From Moorena sp. SIOASIH (GTDB lineage Bacteria > Cyanobacteriota > Cyanobacteriia > Cyanobacteriales > Coleofasciculaceae), in contig NZ_JAAHIH010000003.1 of NCBI RefSeq assembly GCF_010671925.1, positions 1,054,001 through 1,118,000 on the forward strand: a stretch of DNA of 64,000 nucleotides, written 5' to 3'. The notes under the pieces were generated by a model that had not been told where the DNA came from, ran no database searches, and worked only from the letters and a program-made list of their open reading frames with translations. How positions within the stretch are numbered: position 1 is the stretch's first letter; every line of letters begins with the position of its first letter. Of this stretch, positions 62,092 to 64,000 are shown in pieces. A program made the translations under genes and the position numbers.

Positions 62092-62150
62092 AAGCAATGC
62101 AGCGCCTTAATGAGAGGGTTTCCCCCACTCGCGCTTTGCATCAAGACAAT
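62092..62150. repeat. Interspersed repeat, minimal copy (GCAATGCAG / TGCATCAA)
   Basis: The shortest member of the family seen at 16983 and 47310: GAAAGCAATGCAGCGC, a short middle with GGGTTTCCCCC, then GCGCTTTGCATCAAG. Confidence 0.7.
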
Positions 62151-62172
62151 ACATTGACAAGAAGCCTAATCA

Positions 62173-62250
62173 AGACAACCTTCAACCTTCAACCTTCAAC
62201 CTTCAACCTTCAACCTTCAACCTTCAACCTTCAACCTTCAACCTGCCAAC
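62173..62250. repeat. Heptamer tandem repeat AACCTTC
   Basis: Eight or nine perfect units and one or two after a short break (GCC insertion). Confidence 0.9.
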
Positions 62251-62318
62251 CTTCAACAAAGACAAACTCTTGTTAAGAAATATTGATGCTTATTGCAGTA
62301 TATATTAATACAGGTAAA

Positions 62319-62410
62319 CAGAGCTTACGCAATTCAGCCATCGACACACTACCTGTAGGGGTTAAAGGGTAACTGTTAACACTACCTGTAGAGTTCTTGC
62401 GTAAGCTCTG
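62319..62410. mobile_element. 92-bp MITE-like element with 14-bp terminal inverted repeats
   Basis: Perfect terminal repeats CAGAGCTTACGCAA at 62319-62332 and its complement at 62397-62410. Inside, ACACTACCTGTAG occurs twice as a direct repeat (near 62345 and 62379). No obvious target duplication. Confidence 0.75.
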
Positions 62411-62786
62411 CATCAGCTGTTTCGGTGCTCAATACTGATTATAGGACTTATTGAAAAACTTTTCCCTCGGCAATATTACTGAAGTTGGTTACGCTAATTA
62501 GCTCAAGTCATCTGTCTCAAGTTAGGTTTAGCTCCTAAATTCGCTTCCTCGCTTAAGTTCTGGTATTTCTTTTTCAAGAAATATTGACAAGATTGGTTCA
62601 ATCAGACTATGGTAGATATCTTTATAGACAAAGATATCCACAGGGAACTTAGGCTCGCACTGTACGACTCCCGCTGTGCTACTTGCTCTGTGCGACGCTC
62701 ACTAGCTAGTAATCAACTAGTACCCTGGCGCTTGTAATTGTACTTTTGTAGATGCTGTAGATGCTAAGGAATTACATTGGTGGTAT

Positions 62787-63653
62787 TTACGGTAGTACTC
62801 CTGGTGGTACTTCCAATGCAATTGCTCCGAGTAAACCCTTACGAAAATCCCCCAATAGTTGCCGTGCTGTACGTTCGATGTTTCCCTGATAGCGATAGTC
62901 GGCTAGAGCATGTAAGTAATCTTCAGCGGTCAATGGGTTTGGGTCTAGTTGGTACCGCTTTTCTAAAGAAGACTTTAATAAAAGAGTGTACTCCTTCATA
63001 TTATCTAAATCTTTCAGGAATGCAACCAGTGCTGTTGCTACCCGTTGGTTGTCGTAAGATGCTTCACCGATGTCATCACAGATAGCTAACTTGAGCGCCT
63101 GCTGCTGATTGTTTAACTTGGCAGGAATAACACCAGGAGCATCAAGTAGTTCGAGTTGCTCAGAAATACGTATCCAACGCAATTGGCGTGTCACACCGGG
63201 ACGACGAGCACTCTCAACCACACGACGTCCCAAAAGTCGATTAATTAAAGCCGATTTACCAACATTGGGAAATCCAATTACCACAGCTCTGACCGGACGA
63301 GGTCGCATTCCCCGTGAGCGCCTACGTCGATTGATTTCCTCCCCAGCTGTCTGGGCTGCTTTAGCCACAACTCGGATTCCCTTACCCTGTTGAGCATTAG
63401 TGAAATAGGGGATATCCCCTTGCTGTTGAAACCACGATTCCCAAAGTTGGCGCATCCTTGGGTCAATCATATCCACCCGGTTGATCACTAACACCCGAGT
63501 TTTATTGCCCACCCACTGGTCGGTTTGAGGATGATGAGTAGAGAGGGGAATCCGAGCATCCCGCACCTCTAATACCACATCCACTCGCTTCAACTGTTCT
63601 TTGAGTTCTCGCTCGGCTTTAGCAATGTGTCCGGGATACCACTGGATTGTCAT
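62787..63653 (-). CDS. ylqF: Ribosome biogenesis GTPase YlqF/RbgA
   Basis: A 288-residue circularly permuted GTPase. IQWYPGHIAKAERELKEQL is the family start; the G4 motif NRVDMID precedes G1 GFPNVGKSALINRLLG, then G2-region RRPGVTRQLRW and G3 LDAPGVI, the permuted order of the YlqF/YawG family. The C-terminal helical domain ends with ERTARQLLGDFRKGLLGAI. It acts late in 50S subunit assembly. Start ATG at 63653. Confidence 0.94.
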   Translation of the reverse strand: MTIQWYPGHIAKAERELKEQLKRVDVVLEVRDARIPLSTHHPQTDQWVGNKTRVLVINRVDMIDPRMRQLWESWFQQQGDIPYFTNAQQGKGIRVVAKAAQTAGEEINRRRRSRGMRPRPVRAVVIGFPNVGKSALINRLLGRRVVESARRPGVTRQLRWIRISEQLELLDAPGVIPAKLNNQQQALKLAICDDIGEASYDNQRVATALVAFLKDLDNMKEYTLLLKSSLEKRYQLDPNPLTAEDYLHALADYRYQGNIERTARQLLGDFRKGLLGAIALEVPPGVLP

Positions 63654-63654
63654 G

Positions 63655-63760
63655 AGTCATTAGCCCTTAGTCACTCGCCATTAGTCATTAGCCCTTAGTC
63701 ATTAGTCATTGGTCATTGGTTAATTGAAAATCGACCATTGGCAATTGACAATTAGCAAGC
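63655..63760. repeat. Heptamer-type repeats around GTCATTAGTC
   Basis: Degenerate units of AGTCATT, TTAGTCA and GGTCATT between rbgA and the universal stress protein gene; related to the TAATGAC array at 14759. Confidence 0.75.
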
Positions 63761-63794
63761 AAGCAATTTTATTGGACCAATGACTAATCACAAA

Positions 63795-64000
63795 TTATGG
63801 GACAATCAAAACTGGGCAAGGGGACAAATTAATCACTCGATCGGCCACGCTATTAGGTATACCTTCCTCTGTCAAGCCTAGCCCCCGAGAGCCCATGACA
63901 ATTAAATTTGCCTCAATTTCGTCAGCCACATCGCAGATCACGAAGGCAGGCTTTCCTTCCCGCTCCAGGGTTTTGGCTTCAATGCCTTGCTGAGCAAATA
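63795..64000 (-). CDS. Universal stress protein, C-terminal part
   Basis: The last 67 or so residues of a UspA-type domain, running off the right window edge. GNPAFVICDVADEIEANLIVM-type strand (read here as KPAFVICDVADEIEANLIV) is followed by the ATP-binding loop GSRGLGLTEEGI and the end DRVINLSPCPVLIVP. The G-2x-G-9x-G(S) loop is altered (GSRGLGLTEEGIPNSVAD), so nucleotide binding is not certain. Stop at 63795-63797. Confidence 0.85.
   Translation of the reverse strand, partial: FAQQGIEAKTLEREGKPAFVICDVADEIEANLIVMGSRGLGLTEEGIPNSVADRVINLSPCPVLIVP

Larger units (their letters stand above)
62013..62786. other. 770-base intergenic region of small repeats
   Basis: From left: an AACTTCGGATCGGGTAACTT repeat near 62030, a copy of the GCAATGCAG...TGCATCAA repeat (62092-62150), an AACCTTC heptamer array (62173-62250), and a 92-bp inverted-repeat element (62319-62410). 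The remainder to 62786 is unique, with no gene seen. Confidence 0.6.

Noticed and set aside
1..64000. tRNA or rRNA genes
   Set aside because: No T-loop plus acceptor pairing or rRNA-like stretch was recognised on reading both strands; a covariance search would be decisive.

Overview
The window reads as chromosome from a large, repeat-rich filamentous cyanobacterium, most like Moorena (Moorea)/Lyngbya-type genomes. Support: petG of the cytochrome b6f complex, a KaiB-like sasA, a cyanobacterial GH57 enzyme, DUF760, DUF29 and Uma2 proteins, many GCGATCGC (HIP1) sites inside genes, and abundant palindromic and heptanucleotide repeats between genes. The genus is inference from style; no rRNA or tRNA gene was found to confirm it.

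Layout. 0-4.2 kb: a partial membrane protein and two convergent paralogous GT-C glycosyltransferases. 4.7-12.1 kb: DUF4870, a secreted FAD oxidoreductase, tatC, a GH57 branching-type enzyme, sasA, mutT. 12.1-14.2 kb: a gene desert made of palindromes, orphan TnpB-element ends and two copies of a covarying stem-loop family. 14.2-22.5 kb: DUF760, a group 2 sigma factor, a histidine phosphatase, and a three-gene signalling operon (sensor kinase, REC-GGDEF-EAL, REC-HATPase pseudokinase). 22.7-27.7 kb: a YebC-family gene, a two-gene LSDAT-SLATT cassette (predicted nucleotide-sensing, membrane-effector conflict system), a KamA-type radical SAM enzyme and a GNAT. 28-32.2 kb: a 1381-residue protein with three tandem TIR modules, one transmembrane segment and fourteen WD40 repeats.

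32.4-45.3 kb is the accessory heart: DUF29, Uma2, a UbiH-like hydroxylase, then a RecQ-like helicase gene broken by an ISL3-family insertion (8-bp target duplication) and, 69 bases further on, by a group II intron with an RT-HNH protein; a coiled-coil membrane protein follows. Three reading frames here each carry one in-frame TAA and no frameshift. A 95%-like duplicate of the 3' end of the UbiH gene lies on the far side of this block, so a direct repeat brackets about 9 kb.

45.7-64 kb: pepA, a 773-bp heptamer array, a HigBA toxin-antitoxin pair, an ABC exporter, then a tripartite exporter operon (ATPase, 31-residue membrane peptide, a TnpB insertion, FtsX-type permease, membrane fusion protein), cytochrome c, petG, rsmD, hisH, a C15-type peptidase, ylqF/rbgA and a partial universal stress protein.

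The strongest candidates for a new look are the triple-TIR WD40 protein, the LSDAT-SLATT cassette, the covarying stem-loop family (12.8, 13.7 and 47.4 kb), the small TA-flanked elements whose interiors are heptamer arrays, and the bracketed helicase block. Coordinates measured by eye for repeats may be off by a base.
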